Assembly: GCA_038093975.1 (NCBI GenBank)
Contig: JBBPTG010000056.1
Span: 1 to 64,000, forward strand
Direction of reading: 5' to 3'
Length of the DNA: 64,000 bases
Origin: Chalciporus piperatus
Lineage: Eukaryota > Basidiomycota > Agaricomycetes > Boletales > Boletaceae
Part shown: one piece after another, positions 53,119 to 64,000 of the stretch
How positions within the stretch are numbered: the first letter of the stretch is position 1
Layout: the number at the start of each line of letters is the position of its first letter
Program-made: the position numbers and the translations under genes
Notes under the pieces: model-generated
Databases searched by the model: none
What the model was told of the DNA's origin: nothing
Seen by the model: the letters and a program-made list of their open reading frames with translations, nothing else

Positions 53119-53913
53119 TGGAGAGGTACGAGGAGAGCCGGGGGTGGAAAGGATATTGAAGGAAAGTGGTCTAGTTGATATCCTGGATGTTCGTTTTCCC
53201 TTGAAGTAACTCTAGAGCGCAAAAGACGATGCAGCGATGCGGCAGAGCACAAGCAAAGCAAATGGCTCTATTCAAAGAAAACGTGGCACTTTCCCACGTA
53301 TATAATTTGGGTAAGTATAAGCAAATACGCAAGGGTTGAAGGTAGGCTGCAGCTGGTAGGGTACAATAGCGTTGAATATGGATAGGCTTGAGGCCTTGAG
53401 GGGGCAAGGGGAAATTAGTACAAAATGTGGAATGGGAAGTTTATACTTAAGTGTGCACTGCCCCCAGAGCGTCGGCAATTGATCATCTGATTCAAAGTCT
53501 TACGATCACACCTACTATATACCAATGGGGCGATTCAAGCCATTCCTGTGACTACGCATCGCAACGGAAAACCCGTCGGACGTCGTAGGGATTGTATTAA
53601 AATCACGGCAAAGGCCTGACAGGCTCCATATTTCACGGGCTTAGATCGTGACACAGTAATTGCCACTGATGATGATGGAATACGCTGCTACATCTCGCGC
53701 CTCCATAATACATACTTGTTTTGCATAGTCGCTGTACACCAGCATTTCGGCATGTTTCACCACAGGTTTCACTAGCACTTCTGAACGGATGAGCCTCTCC
53801 TCAGTGCGACTGAAATGAGCAAGTCTTGGTACATTACGTAATCACGCGTATGCCAGCATCACCACCTCGATATCGTTAATCAGTACCGAATCACTGCTCA
53901 GTCTCGAGGACAG
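53119..53913. other. Divergent promoter region between CPR1 and YAE1
   Basis: These 795 nt separate two divergent genes. A TATA-like CGTATATAATTTGG lies at about 53298-53311, about 180 nt upstream of the reductase start. No protein or RNA gene is supported. A stretch like GGCGATTCAAGCC near 53530 looks like a tRNA T-arm but has no matching cloverleaf. Confidence 0.45.
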
Positions 53914-54463
53914 ATGGACTCCGACTCTCCATGGGAAGAAGACCCTCAGGCAGAATACGCCCCGCAGGCGGATTGGGAAAAGATCTCTACAGAATTCACT
54001 AATGTAGGTCTCACACGTCTTCTTGGCTCAACGCGCTTGCTTCCCACCGTAGTCTGGATATCGTGAGGGCATCCTCGCAGGCAAAGAAGATTCTCTACAA
54101 GAAGGATTTGACGCAGGCTTCGCCGACGTCGGTGTGCCTATCGGCCGAGAGCTTGGCAACTTGCGTGGGGCAGTATCGGCAATTGGTTCTCTCCTGAGCT
54201 CGCAGCCTCCAGGTTCAGGAGACCCCGAGGAACTCCGTACCATCTCCTCCATGCTCTCGGCCATTCAATTCTCCGATATCGCACCTCGCGATCTTGAAGC
54301 GGAGCAACATGCCCGGGAGCACCTTGCCTCCGACGAGCCGGATACCACGGGGAGTGCAGGGTTAGGTGCGGTGACAGACAGGAAGCCGGCAATGAAGGAT
54401 TTGGCTCAGCTGAAAGAAAGGTTACTCTCTCTCGGTGGGAGGCTTGGTCTGGCTCTCATTTGA
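53914..54463 (+). CDS. YAE1: YAE1-family protein
   Basis: Exons 53914-54003 and 54053-54463 join in phase to 166 residues. After an acidic start (SPWEEDPQAEY) comes the Yae1 N-terminal repeat SGYREGILAGKEDSLQEGFD, then AGFADVGVPIGRELGNLRGA, the deca-GX3 pattern of the family. The rest is a mostly helical, Glu/Ala/Leu-rich tail. In yeast Yae1 works with Lto1 as an adaptor that recruits the ABC ATPase Rli1 to the cytosolic iron-sulfur assembly complex. The C-terminal Trp-containing tail of human YAE1 is not obvious here. Confidence 0.85.
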
Positions 54464-54657
54464 GAGTCGGAGGGTACTACTGCTATGTGTAAAGATTGAT
54501 CACGAAATCATTATTGCCAAATCACAACCCCAATCTCGGGTTAAGGTTTCAGTAACACGTATACTAGACGTTTTTGCAGTAGTTCTCGGCAAGCCCTCCA
54601 ACGTCGGGTACTCACCTAGGCTTCCTGTCGTTCCCCTCAGTTTTCAAGGACATTACA

Positions 54658-56123
54658 ATGTCTCTCCTAAGGTCAGTCTCAGATCACCTGTTCAGTCGAA
54701 CTATTAGCTTGACATGATTGAGTAGGCTTGGGCTATGTGTAACAGGTGTATACGCGATGTTCCTCGTGCGTTGCGCTTGTCCCTTTACATAGATCTAACT
54801 GACACTGACCGCCATCAGCTTTGGGCCATTGCGCAAGAGCGACGTACGTCTTGGTTGCTCGTTGTCCGGTCCGAAACTCACTTCGTTCTTACAGTATCAG
54901 TCCCATTCCAGTCTATTGACGGGCAAACCACGCACAAGTTCAAGTCAGCGTTATTCATCGGGACATGTCAAAGCTTCCTGAGCTCTGTATCCGCATTTTG
55001 CTACATCTACATTCGTGGAAAGTCTGGGTCTTCCCTTTCTTCTCTCCTTGGACTCGATGTCCCTTCCTCCGTCCGGCCAACCTCTGTCCCGAACGGAACC
55101 TCGAATCCAAAGGGTCCAAAAAACGGTCATGCTCAACAACCTACAATAGAACAGACGTCCACTACAGATGCTTCCTCTTATCGCAAGCGCCTCCTGCTCA
55201 GCTATCTTCAATGCTCTAGCTTCATCGCTGTCGCGGCGCCCTTCGGCTTCGCCGCGCTCTCGTATATCACATACCCAACCATGGTACTTGGGAAATCTTG
55301 CAAGCTCGTCCCAGTCATGTTCATGAACGTCCTCCTCTACCGACGCAAATTTGCGCCCCACAAATACCTTGTAGTTGCGCTGGTTACGTCTGGCATCAGC
55401 GTATTCATGTTCTTCGGAAACGAAAAGCCATCCAAAGCAACCTCGAACGGGAACGCCGATGCCCAGTCTTCATATTTCCAGCTCATCGGCGTTGCATATC
55501 TTCTTATTAACCTCATCCTCGACGGCGTTGTCAACTCAACACAGGACGAGATATTCTCGAGGTACCAGGTTTCAGGGCAACAGATGATGTTCTGGATCAA
55601 TGCGTTCTGTACCGTGTTGACAACAGCACTTGGAACGCTTCCGTTGCCCTACATCCCAGTTCTCCATCCATCGTCCGGTGCGCAAAGCGAGTTTTCCAAC
55701 GCGTTGGCGTTCATACAGTCACATCCTTCGATTATCATGCCGCTGGTTCAGTTTTCACTGACGGGAGCGCTGGGACAACTTTTCATTTTCGAGACCCTTC
55801 AGCACTTTGGATCGTTGACATTAGTGTGAGTATCAAAACCTCACTTCTTAGAAAATGCCCAACTTTTCTCCAGGACGATCACTCTCACCCGGAAGATGTT
55901 CACGATGATCTTGTCGGTTGTCGTGTATAACCATAAATTGACTCTTGGACAGTGGTTTGGAGCGGGCATTGTCTTCGCAGGTATTTGTATAGAAGCTTTC
56001 GTGAAACGCAAAGGTATAATGTTTGTCGACGATATGGATGTCAACATACTCACGTTCATTCCAGATGTGCATACCAAGCAGGTTCTACAGGAGCAAGAAA
56101 AGGCCAAGATTAAGTCATTGTAG
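54658..56123 (+). CDS. HUT1: HUT1-like UDP-galactose/ER nucleotide-sugar transporter
   Basis: The start ATG lies at 54658 with a short first exon (MSLLR). Then come [21 protein letters not shown], the large exon starting near 54890, and the C-terminal exons ending TAG at 56121. About ten membrane segments are visible: [27 protein letters not shown] helix, [72 protein letters not shown] and [19 protein letters not shown]. The KSCKLVPVM and RKMFTM blocks are SLC35B1/Hut1 signatures. A Pro/Ser/Gly-rich loop of about 45 residues between helices 2 and 3 is an addition in this lineage. The C-terminus has no clear KK-type ER signal, ending IKSL. Confidence 0.9.
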
Positions 56124-56271
56124 TCGTCCCCGCCTATCACCAATACCCAGCTCATTCCCTAGCAATCCGAGTATATTCACACCACAGGTAGACAGCCCGA
56201 ATCATGTATACAGTATAATTATCTCAGATTGAACCGATGCAAGGAAAAGTCGCCAATAAAACGTCGTGAGG

Positions 56272-57355
56272 TCAGGGTTCCGTGGCCATCAATGTGTCCT
56301 CTATGTCATCGTCATCTCCGTCCACAAGCACCCTTTTTCTATCCTCTATCCTATGAAGAACTGTTTCGATAGATGTAATGACAAAGGCAAGAAAGACAAA
56401 CCTTGAGTCATCATCTTCATCGTCCCTCTTCCTCCGAGACACTATTCTTTGCATCGGTGCTGTGGGAAAGCTCGCGACTGCGGCCCTAGCTCTGTATATG
56501 GACTCATATTCCTAAACGCAGGTGTCAGAACCACAGATGCGGGTGAACAGTAATCCCTCGTACTTTAATCTGTGTCAAAAACCCGCCGTTTGGCGATATG
56601 CAATAGCGGCGGTTCTGCACCAAATGCAAAGCGTCCTCCCAAGACAGTTGACAATGCCGCATGACGAACATGACCACAAATGCAGGAGACAAAGAGATAC
56701 CACCTGACACGTATAATATAAATAATAAGCACGATAGTTAGTTGGAAGAAGGCTTGCCATTGCAATGCACGAGAACTTTACCACCTTGATTCAGAGCCTG
56801 CTGAATGAATTGATCCGCCCTGCAAACACATCCAGGCGTGTAGTCGAATACAGACACGTCAGGAAGGAACTTACGCTGGGAATAATCGTATTACATTCTG
56901 CTCTTCGTTGTCTTCCACGTCCAATACCAAGTAATTGAATTGGTCTGGAAAGCGTGGTCGGACGGAGAAGGCCTCTTTCCGATCTCGTATGCAGACTCTA
57001 AGCCAGTCAAAGTCAACGTCCTGTTCCTTCTGTATAATTATGATAACAAAGCGGCTCAGGTGCCAACTCGAGGAGCGGCAATGCTGCCAGCTGAACACAA
57101 CAAATTGCGACAACTCACATGTGTGTAACGCCCAAAGACTTGAGCGTCTCGAGCGATTTAGAGGCCTGGAATGGGCCAAGCAAGAGCCCGGGAAGAATCT
57201 CTTGACATTCCCGTCGCATTTCGTACCTGCGTGCACGGTCAGTTGTGACAACGACGGAGTCTCGCCTGAGAGTCAGGGAGGACTTACTTCCATTCAACAT
57301 CGCCAGGGCCTTGCACGAGATTCCTTAGTGCTTCGTCACTGAGCCCGAGTGCCAT
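56272..57355 (-). CDS. STYX-like dual-specificity pseudophosphatase
   Basis: Minus strand, with introns. It starts MALGLSDEALRNLVQGPGDV and continues YEMRRECQEILPGLLLGPFQ and SLETLKSLGVTHM. The middle has FPDQFNYLVLDVEDNEEQN and a helix QFIQQALNQGGKVLV. The P-loop, split by an intron at about 56705-56750, reads HCNGGISLSPAFVVMFVM. Then come CQLSWEDALHLVQNRRYCIS, NGGFLTQIKEYE, and an acidic Asp-rich tail. The order is that of the dual-specificity phosphatase fold and matches STYX in the RRYCISPN-GFxxQ(L/I)xEYE region. The P-loop keeps Cys but has Leu where the Arg of CX5R should be. It is therefore probably inactive as a phosphatase and would act as a binding scaffold, as known for STYX, although the change differs from the animal one. 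Confidence 0.8.
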
Positions 57356-57514
57356 GTCGCTTGGAGGGGAGGTAGTAGGTTGAAAGGTTGAAAGGTACCG
57401 TGGACCAGTGCCGCCAATTGTAGGGGCAACTTTGTCACCGGAAGCAATTGTTCGGAATTCGGACAGGGATCCTGAGGTCTACTACTACTAGCCTGCGTCT
57501 TGACGGCGATTACC

Positions 57515-59095
57515 ATGGAGCTAGACGATGACATACCGTATGTCTGCGGTAGGTTTTATTTCTGGTACTAGTCAAATTCTAACTGGAAAGCAGGACGCTC
57601 ATTGACCATGATTCGTTTCCTCTGGAGCAATCCCGACTACCCCAGGAAGCAAAACGGATCCCTTGTACTATAATCACCGGATTCCTTGGCGCAGGAAAGT
57701 CGACACTGTTGAAGTAAGTGCATTGGGCGTACTCCCCAGTCACCCTGGACATAATCCATAAATGCAGGCGAATCCTAACAGAGCGCCACGGTTACCGGAT
57801 AGCGGTCATCATGAACGAGTTTGGCGATACAGCTGTAGGTATCCCAATCAGCGATCGAGACTCACAAACTCATCACGGAACAGAATATCGAAGGTTAGTT
57901 TCACAAGCAGTCGGGTCCAAAGTTTCGGTTCCCTCATCCGAATCAATTAGCAAAGGCGATCAACATCTCCTCGAGTGATGACCCATTGGCAGAGAAATCA
58001 GGAGAGTTTCTTGAGCTAGCGAATGGCTGTTTGTGCTGCAGTATCAAGGATGCAGGCATTGCCGCTATAGAGAAACTGATGGAAAGAAAGGGTTCGTTTG
58101 ATCATATCATACTCGAGACAACAGGGCTTGCTGATCCAGGTAGGGAAAAACACAATGACAATGCATGAGACGCGCAGAATGCACTGATACAAATTGATAC
58201 GTGATACAGGTCCTATTGCATCGATGTTCTGGTTGAACGAGGAATACTCCGAAGGACTTGGAAGGCAAATATCCCTCGACGGCGTGGTTTGCGTAGTTGA
58301 TGCAGTATTTGGCCGGCAGGTACTTAGGAGCTTGAATCCCCGGAAAGCTCGATTTCTGATTTAACAGCTGATTTAGCAAATGGAGGAAGACCACTCTGTC
58401 GACGGTATTGGAGAAAGCCTCCGGTACGCGGTGGTTCGCTAAAACAGCAGGTGCATTGATTTATCGCCTGACACAGACAGATAGCGTGCTCGGATGTGAT
58501 CCTGTTAAACAAGGCTGACCTAGTCTCGGATGATGAACTGACGTCGACAGAAGAGACGATTCACAAAGTTAATCCAGTTGCACCGATACACAGGACTATA
58601 CAAGCACAGGTCGACTTGGCGCACATCATAAACATCAACGTTTATGGAGGAGCCCAACAGCTGCACACCAACTCGCTTCATCATCACCATCGATGTGGGG
58701 ACGATACCCATCATGACCATAATCACGAAAGTACCGTTACTCATTATCAACTTCGTGGAATCTCAAGCCTTCAGCTGGTCGTCCCTCCTCTGACACATGA
58801 TCAACTCACTCGACTCGAACAGTGGATCCAAGAATTGCTTTGGCGAAACGAAGAGCCCGTGGGTAGAGACGAAGGAGAGCATAACGTCGACGTCAAAGTG
58901 TTGCGCTGCAAAGGACTCTTTGTCACGGAAGGCGGCGAAGAGTTCCTGCTCCAGGGAGTACAGAGTATGTACGAGATCACGAAGGTGGAATCACGGGATA
59001 TTCTTGGCATTCCCGACTCTGGCAAACTTGTTTTGATTGGGAAGGGTCTGCATGAGAACCTTAGGGAGAGTTTGGAGATGACCATAAGACTCTGA
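57515..59095 (+). CDS. ZNG1: CobW/ZNG1-type metallochaperone GTPase
   Basis: Plus-strand exons from ATG 57515 to TGA at 59093. A short N-terminal part ([14 protein letters not shown]) is followed by Walker [16 protein letters not shown], then MNEFGDTA, the metal-binding [29 protein letters not shown] and the base motif [12 protein letters not shown] His-rich insert [18 protein letters not shown] precedes the CobW C-terminal domain ([20 protein letters not shown]). Human ZNG1 delivers zinc to methionine aminopeptidase 1; the yeast relative is Ynr029c. The N-terminal acidic DDDIPTL is like the peptide by which ZNG1 docks on the aminopeptidase zinc finger. Divergent from the STYX-like gene over a 159-nt promoter. 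Confidence 0.9.
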
Positions 59096-59361
59096 CTCGG
59101 AATCCGATCGGTATGTAGCGAGGTAAACATATCCTCTGACGTGCGCTGACCAGCTGGCTAGATTACTTGAGGACATCTTAGTAGTTCTAGCTTCCCCGAG
59201 TACTAGTACACTAGTATTGTGCTTGGTTCCTGCATGCTGAATTACATAATTGCTGGACCTCACAGAAATGATTCATCACTTGTGCACGACCGGAAACCAT
59301 CCATCCACAAAGGTGTCGATCGAAGAGCTGCAAGGACCAGCTATAGCTAGGCCATACCCCG

Positions 59362-62300
59362 ATGGCAAGCAACCCCGAGGTCCCTGACCCAGCTAATGTC
59401 AGGATCATCACCACACTTGGCCATGTAGACCACGGAAAGACCACGCTCATGGACGCGCTACTGGCGGCGAACAGCATCATATCACCCAAGATGGCCGGAA
59501 AGTTGCGGTATCTTGATAGCCGCGAAGATGAGATTGAGCGTGGCATTACGATGGAGAGTAGTGCTATTTCACTCAAATTTCATACCAGGGACCGCGACAC
59601 CGATGAAGGTGAGCAACGCTGTCGGATGCATGGGGAAATCTCATGACATACATATTCAGGAATACCTCACAAGACCTATATCATTAGCATGATCGATACA
59701 CCTGGGCATGTAGACTTCTCCAGTGAAGTCTCTACTGCGTCTCGGCTATGTGACGGAGCGTTGGTCTTGGTAGATGTCGTCGAAGGTGTTTGCACCCAAG
59801 TGAGTTGATCGAGTTCGTTGACTACCATAACGCCGAACTATGATAACCTACAGACCATCGCCGTGCTCAGACAGGCGTGGCAGGACAATCTACGTCCGAT
59901 CCTCGTAATCAACAAGTTTGACAGGCTAATCACTGAGCTAAAACTTGCTCCAATTGAGGCTTATCACCATCTTGCACGGCTTATCGAACAGGTTAACGTG
60001 GTTATGGGTGAATTCTTTGCTGGTGAACGTATGGAGGATGATCTACGCTGGAGGGAAGAGCGCGACCGCAGACTTGCTGCAAAGAAAGATCAATACGCGG
60101 ACGAGGGTGAGGCCACGGCGAATGAAGCCGATACCTTCAAGGAAAAGGATGATGAAGACATATACTTTGCACCTGAACGTGGAAACGTCGTTTTCGCGTC
60201 GGCTATCGATGGGTGGGGGTTCCGTGTCGGAAAGTTCGCCCAGCTTTACTCCGCTAAACTCGGATTCAAAGAAGCTAATTTACGACGTGTCTTGTGGGGA
60301 GACTTCTATCTAGACCCAAAGACGAAGAGAATCATCATCTATAAGCATCTGCGAGGACGCGCCCTCAAACCACTTTTCGTGCACTTCGTGTTGGAAAACA
60401 TATGGGCTGTTTATGATGCAGTTGTCATAAATCCGTCAGCATTTGTCCCTTTTCCTGTGGCATCGCTGTTGATAACTTGCGACAGGAATCCCGAAAAGGT
60501 GACCAAGATCGTGTCCGCGTTGAATCTCAAGCTTCTACCTCGTGATCTTCGCTCGAAGGACAGTCGACATTTGCTCTCCCTCATCTTCAACCAATGGCTG
60601 TCACTTTCCACTTGCATAATCCAAAGTGTCATCGACATTGTCCCATCACCGCCCTCCGCTCAAGCAGTTCGCCTCCCTCGCATGCTGTATCCAAACGTAT
60701 TTGATCAAGAAATCGAACCTAAAAACAAGCTCGAGCAGGATCTCTACTCCTCCAACTCAGCGTCTGATGCGTATGTCACGGCGTATGTCAGCAAGATGTT
60801 CGCGGTACCTAGGAAGGAGCTCCCAGAGAATAAAGTCAAACCCTTGACAGCAGACGAGCTGCGCGAGCGCGGCCGAACAGCCAGAGAAGCGCGCAAGGAT
60901 ACTCCATCGGATAACTTGGGGAGCGTGCCGATCCCAGAGACCTCAGAGGATACTACTGATACGCCCCAAATGTCCTCCGAAGAGAACGAAGAGATTCTTC
61001 TCGGTTTTGCTCGCCTGTACTCTGGGACGATCAAGGTTGGGACAAAGGTATATTGTCTCTTGCCCAAATACGACGCAACATTGTCCCCCAATCATCCCGC
61101 AAATGTGAACAATATCGTGATTGCCGATGTGGAGGGTCTATATGTTATGATGGGCCGCGAGTTGCAGCCCGTCGATAGTGTCAGAGCCGGAAATACCTTC
61201 GCGATTAGGGGATTGGAAGGCAAAGTCTGGCGAAATTCGACATTATGTTCTCCGGGAGAGGCAGGCATTCCCCAGGATAGTAGTCCCCAACGAAATGAGG
61301 AATGTCTCATCAACCTCGGAGGCGCTAATCGAATGGTACTTTGTCCTGTTCATGCTACCCATGTCCGACGTGCTGAGTTCTGCGAATCCTAGACACCTCC
61401 TATCGTGCGTGTCGCCCTAGAACCGGAGAACCCTGCGGACATGCCTAAGCTGGTTGCTGGACTCGCCTTGCTGGCACAGGCCGACCCGTGTGTGGAGACA
61501 TTCCAGCAGCAAACGGGCGAGCATGTTATTCTCACTGCTGGAGAGTTGCATCTAGAGGTGCGCTTTTGCCCCCATTTCCATTCCAAAGCTTATAATTCCC
61601 TTCTGCAGAGATGTCTAAAGGACCTGCGCGAGCGGTTTGCGCGAGTCGAGATACAAGCCTCCAAGCCAATCGTCCCCTTCCGGGAGACTGCTGTCAAGGC
61701 TCCAGGTAAGCCCTTTGCGATTCCATCTTTGTCTGATATCTGAGATTGTCTTCTTCTAAGATATGGCGCCCCCTAAAACTCCCAATGCTGCCCGTGGAAT
61801 CATAAGGGGAGGGAGTATCCAGAATTTCGTTACCTTTACCATACGGTCGGCACCTTTACCGGATAACATACTTCTTTTTATCCAGCAAAATCTGGCAACA
61901 CTCAGGCTAATGCTGCAGGAACGAAAGTCCAATGATCAAGGTGTTTCTGATGGAGATAGCAATGTCGTTGTTGAAGGGGATCGTCCCGAGATGCAGGGAG
62001 ATCTAATGCATGTCCCTAGCGTCAAACCAGAGCAGTTCTGGGATGCCTTGAAGGAGAAATGCCAGGAAGCGGGGGGTGAATGGTCTGGTATCGTGGATAG
62101 GATTTGGGCGTTCGGTCCTCAAGGTGCTGGAGGTTGCATGCTTATTGATGCTCGCGAAGATACAACCACAACCACAACCACGATATCGTGCGTACTTTGA
62201 ACATTATAAGGATTGGTTATGCTAACTTCTCGTGTAAGCCTCAAACGACGCTTGATGCGGGATCAAGCCTCACAAGACATCCGTAATGCCCGACAGAGCG

Positions 62301-63154
62301 AATTTGATGTCACTGGCTATATCGAAGCTGGATTTCAGCTTGCAACCTTCCAGGGCCCACTTTGTGCAGAGCCTATTGAAGGTCTCGCGTACTTCGTGGA
62401 GGATGTCCATCTAGATGATGAAGGGTTGGACAGGGAAATTGGTACGCTCTTATCCCTGATAAGGTTACCCTGCTAGCTGATGAGTGATTGTGATAGTCCA
62501 GAATAGAGTGTCCCAAGTGACAGGATCCGTCATCTCAGCTGTGAGAGATGCCTGCAGGAATGCCTTACTCGATTGGTCGCCCAGGCTCAAGTTGGCGATG
62601 TACTCGTGTGACATTCAAGCATCAAGTAAGTATCTGTGCAAACGCTGACTCAGCTGTTAATTATTACTCCCAGCGGACGTTCTTGGGAAAGTGTACGGCG
62701 TGGTGGCGAAACGTCGCGGCCGAATCGTGGGTGAAGAGATGAAAGAGGGGACGGCCTATTTCACTGTCTCTGCCCTACTGCCAGTGGTTGAAAGTTTCGG
62801 CTTTGCGGATGGTAAGTCAATGCTCGACTCGTATATGGCGGCAACTGAACTGTGACCAAGATATACGAAAACGAACATCAGGAGCGGCGAGCCCTCAGTT
62901 GATTTTTAGCGGGTAAGTCACGACCCTATGTCCGTGAGATTTGTACTAAAACCGAGCGAACAAGTTATGAAATGCTTGATCAAGACCCATTTTGGGTCCC
63001 CACGACGGAGGAAGAACTAGAAGACCTTGGTGAGAAAGCGGATCGGTCAAATGTAGCCAAGGAGTATATGGATGCCGTGCGAGAACGCAAGGGGATGTTT
63101 GTTGATAGAAAGATTGTGCAGTTCGCGGAGAAACAGAGAACGCTGAAGCGCTGA
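59362..63154 (+). CDS. EFL1: Ribosome-assembly GTPase EFL1
   Basis: Plus-strand exons from ATG 59362 to TGA 63152. G-motifs are visible: [26 protein letters not shown] and VINKFDRL. Then [25 protein letters not shown], and after a 57-nt intron (about 61334-61390, which removes an apparent stop) [37 protein letters not shown]-type domain IV, and a C-terminal [18 protein letters not shown] with [20 protein letters not shown]. This is the EF-2 fold with the EFL1-specific insert ([20 protein letters not shown]). EFL1 with Sdo1/SBDS removes Tif6/eIF6 from pre-60S particles in the cytosol. Expected length of about 1,050 residues. The [17 protein letters not shown] end is diagnostic against EF-2. 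Confidence 0.95.
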
Positions 63155-63454
63155 TGGACCTTGAAGGGTACCCATGGGTTCGTATGATAGAACACAAGTA
63201 TAACTGCAATACTTTGACGCGATACTCTCCCATGTCGCGATAAACCTGGGATGATGAATAACTCCTGGTACCTGAGGCAGATGAACTCGGTAGCGACGGT
63301 AGACAAGTGTATGATTACGTAACATCCCTAAGAGAAGGACGAGTTGCGGATAACTTTATCCATGTTCTGTCAAGTTCTTGCACCTCCTCCTCATCGTCCC
63401 CCCAAACGTCCCACCCGCAGTTTGGCAATATTCATCGCTATCCCATAGCCGCCA
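63155..63454. other. Intergenic spacer before the Ras GEF gene
   Basis: These 300 nt lie between EFL1 and the next plus-strand gene. They contain a CT-rich stretch at about 63380-63400 that may be part of the 5' leader. No gene is supported. Confidence 0.4.
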
Positions 63455-64000
63455 ATGGCTACCCTCGGCGTTGCCTACGGTGGAATGACTTACCAGAATG
63501 GTGGTGGTCCCGACGAAGTCCCCGAAGAGCAATATATCACTACATTCTTCTGTCGCGCTCTGTACGATTACCAGACGAAGGACGCATCATCTCTCTCCTT
63601 TCGCAAGAATGACATCATCGAGGTCTTGACTCAGTTGGAATCTGGATGGTGGGATGGTCTTCTTGGTGACGAGCGAGGATGGTTTCCGTCCAACTATGTG
63701 ACTGTGATCTCTGACGAGGAGGCGGAACTCGCATTGTCGCACTACGACCAGCATGTCCTGCGTCATGCTCAAATCCAAGAAGTACGGGAGACGTCACATG
63801 ATTCTCATGCAAGTGCCGGCCATGTCATACAAAACGAAACCGCCCAGGACCAATATACCTCGGAGCCCGAGTGGGGAGCAGGCGAGCCATCGGGTTCTTC
63901 AAATGGTTTTCTCGAGCTTGGAACTGCCGCATCTGAAGGAGAAACAGTGTCGAGCGACTTTTGGATGCCACAGGTCACGCAGGATGGTCAGGTGAGTGAT
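63455..64000 (+). CDS. CDC25: CDC25-like Ras GEF, N-terminal part with SH3 domain; runs off the window
   Basis: The frame from ATG 63455 to 63991 encodes 179 residues and ends at a GTGAGT donor at 63992, so the gene continues to the right. After about 32 residues comes an SH3 domain: CRALYDYQTKDASSLSF, NDIIEVLTQLESGWWDGLLG, and RGWFPSNYVTVI, with the ALYDY, WW and PSNYV landmarks. A linker follows with SSDFWMPQVTQDGQ, the WxPQxTxDGQ segment that in basidiomycete Cdc25-type Ras exchange factors precedes the catalytic part. The catalytic RasGEF domain itself is not in the window. If right, it activates Ras for cAMP-PKA signalling. An unrelated SH3 adaptor remains possible. Confidence 0.7.
   Translation, partial: MATLGVAYGGMTYQNGGGPDEVPEEQYITTFFCRALYDYQTKDASSLSFRKNDIIEVLTQLESGWWDGLLGDERGWFPSNYVTVISDEEAELALSHYDQHVLRHAQIQEVRETSHDSHASAGHVIQNETAQDQYTSEPEWGAGEPSGSSNGFLELGTAASEGETVSSDFWMPQVTQDGQVSD

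Noticed and set aside
61334..61390. Apparent frameshift or premature stop in EFL1
   Set aside because: A 57-nt GT..AG intron removes the stop and joins GGANRM to [11 protein letters not shown] in phase, as expected for the family.

Overview
The window looks like nuclear DNA of a filamentous basidiomycete, most likely an Agaricomycete. Coding regions are cut by many introns, mostly about 50-60 nt with GT..AG ends. Genes are packed tightly on both strands with 100-800 nt between them. Most products are fungal housekeeping proteins. No tRNA, rRNA, CRISPR array, bacterial operon or intact transposase was found. The assignment to Agaricomycetes is inference from gene structure and protein families, not from a marker gene.

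Region 1 (1-7.1 kb) is accessory and repeat rich. It starts with a GC-rich tandem array of about 145 nt units (1-540). An AT-rich TACACTTTT array (650-1375) follows, then a GACTGGATGACTGG minisatellite with a higher-order period near 223 nt (1430-2540). Next comes a short array holding eight copies of TGAGTCA, five of them exactly 10 bp apart (3103-3234). Two same-strand genes of poorly known families follow: a degenerate-looking gene with a ribonuclease H1 N-terminal-type domain (3527-4575), and a complete five-exon gene with an HMG-box-like segment (4707-6316).

Region 2 (7.1-28 kb) is conserved. It holds a zinc alcohol dehydrogenase, the cohesin ATPase SMC3, ribosomal protein uL23, an MSB2-type signalling mucin with unusual cysteine-paired repeats, the glutathione-degrading DUG2 (WD40 plus M20 peptidase, minus strand), an RPAP3-like TPR protein, a relic of an enoyl-CoA hydratase, and 2-oxoglutarate dehydrogenase E1 (KGD1, minus).

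Region 3 (28-47.5 kb) holds the CHL1/DDX11 helicase, the phosphorelay protein YPD1, a SUGCT-like family III CoA-transferase, an unknown Ser-rich coiled-coil protein, a VNX1-type cation/H+ exchanger, DDB1, a DPB3/POLE4-type histone-fold protein and a HIT-domain protein.

Region 4 (47.7-64 kb) holds a SAM-methyltransferase-like protein, SHE9/MDM33, NADPH-cytochrome P450 reductase, YAE1, the HUT1 nucleotide-sugar transporter, a STYX-like pseudophosphatase, a CobW/ZNG1-type metallochaperone GTPase, the ribosome-assembly GTPase EFL1, and the 5' part of a CDC25-like Ras GEF with an SH3 domain that runs off the right edge.

There is no metabolic cluster. Loose functional themes are replication-coupled cohesion and repair (SMC3, CHL1, DDB1, DPB3-like), stress and morphogenesis signalling (MSB2, YPD1, Ras GEF), mitochondrial functions (KGD1, SHE9, CoA-transferase) and ribosome biogenesis (uL23, EFL1, YAE1). 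The most unusual material is in the left 6 kb, the MSB2 repeat domain and the STYX-like active site.
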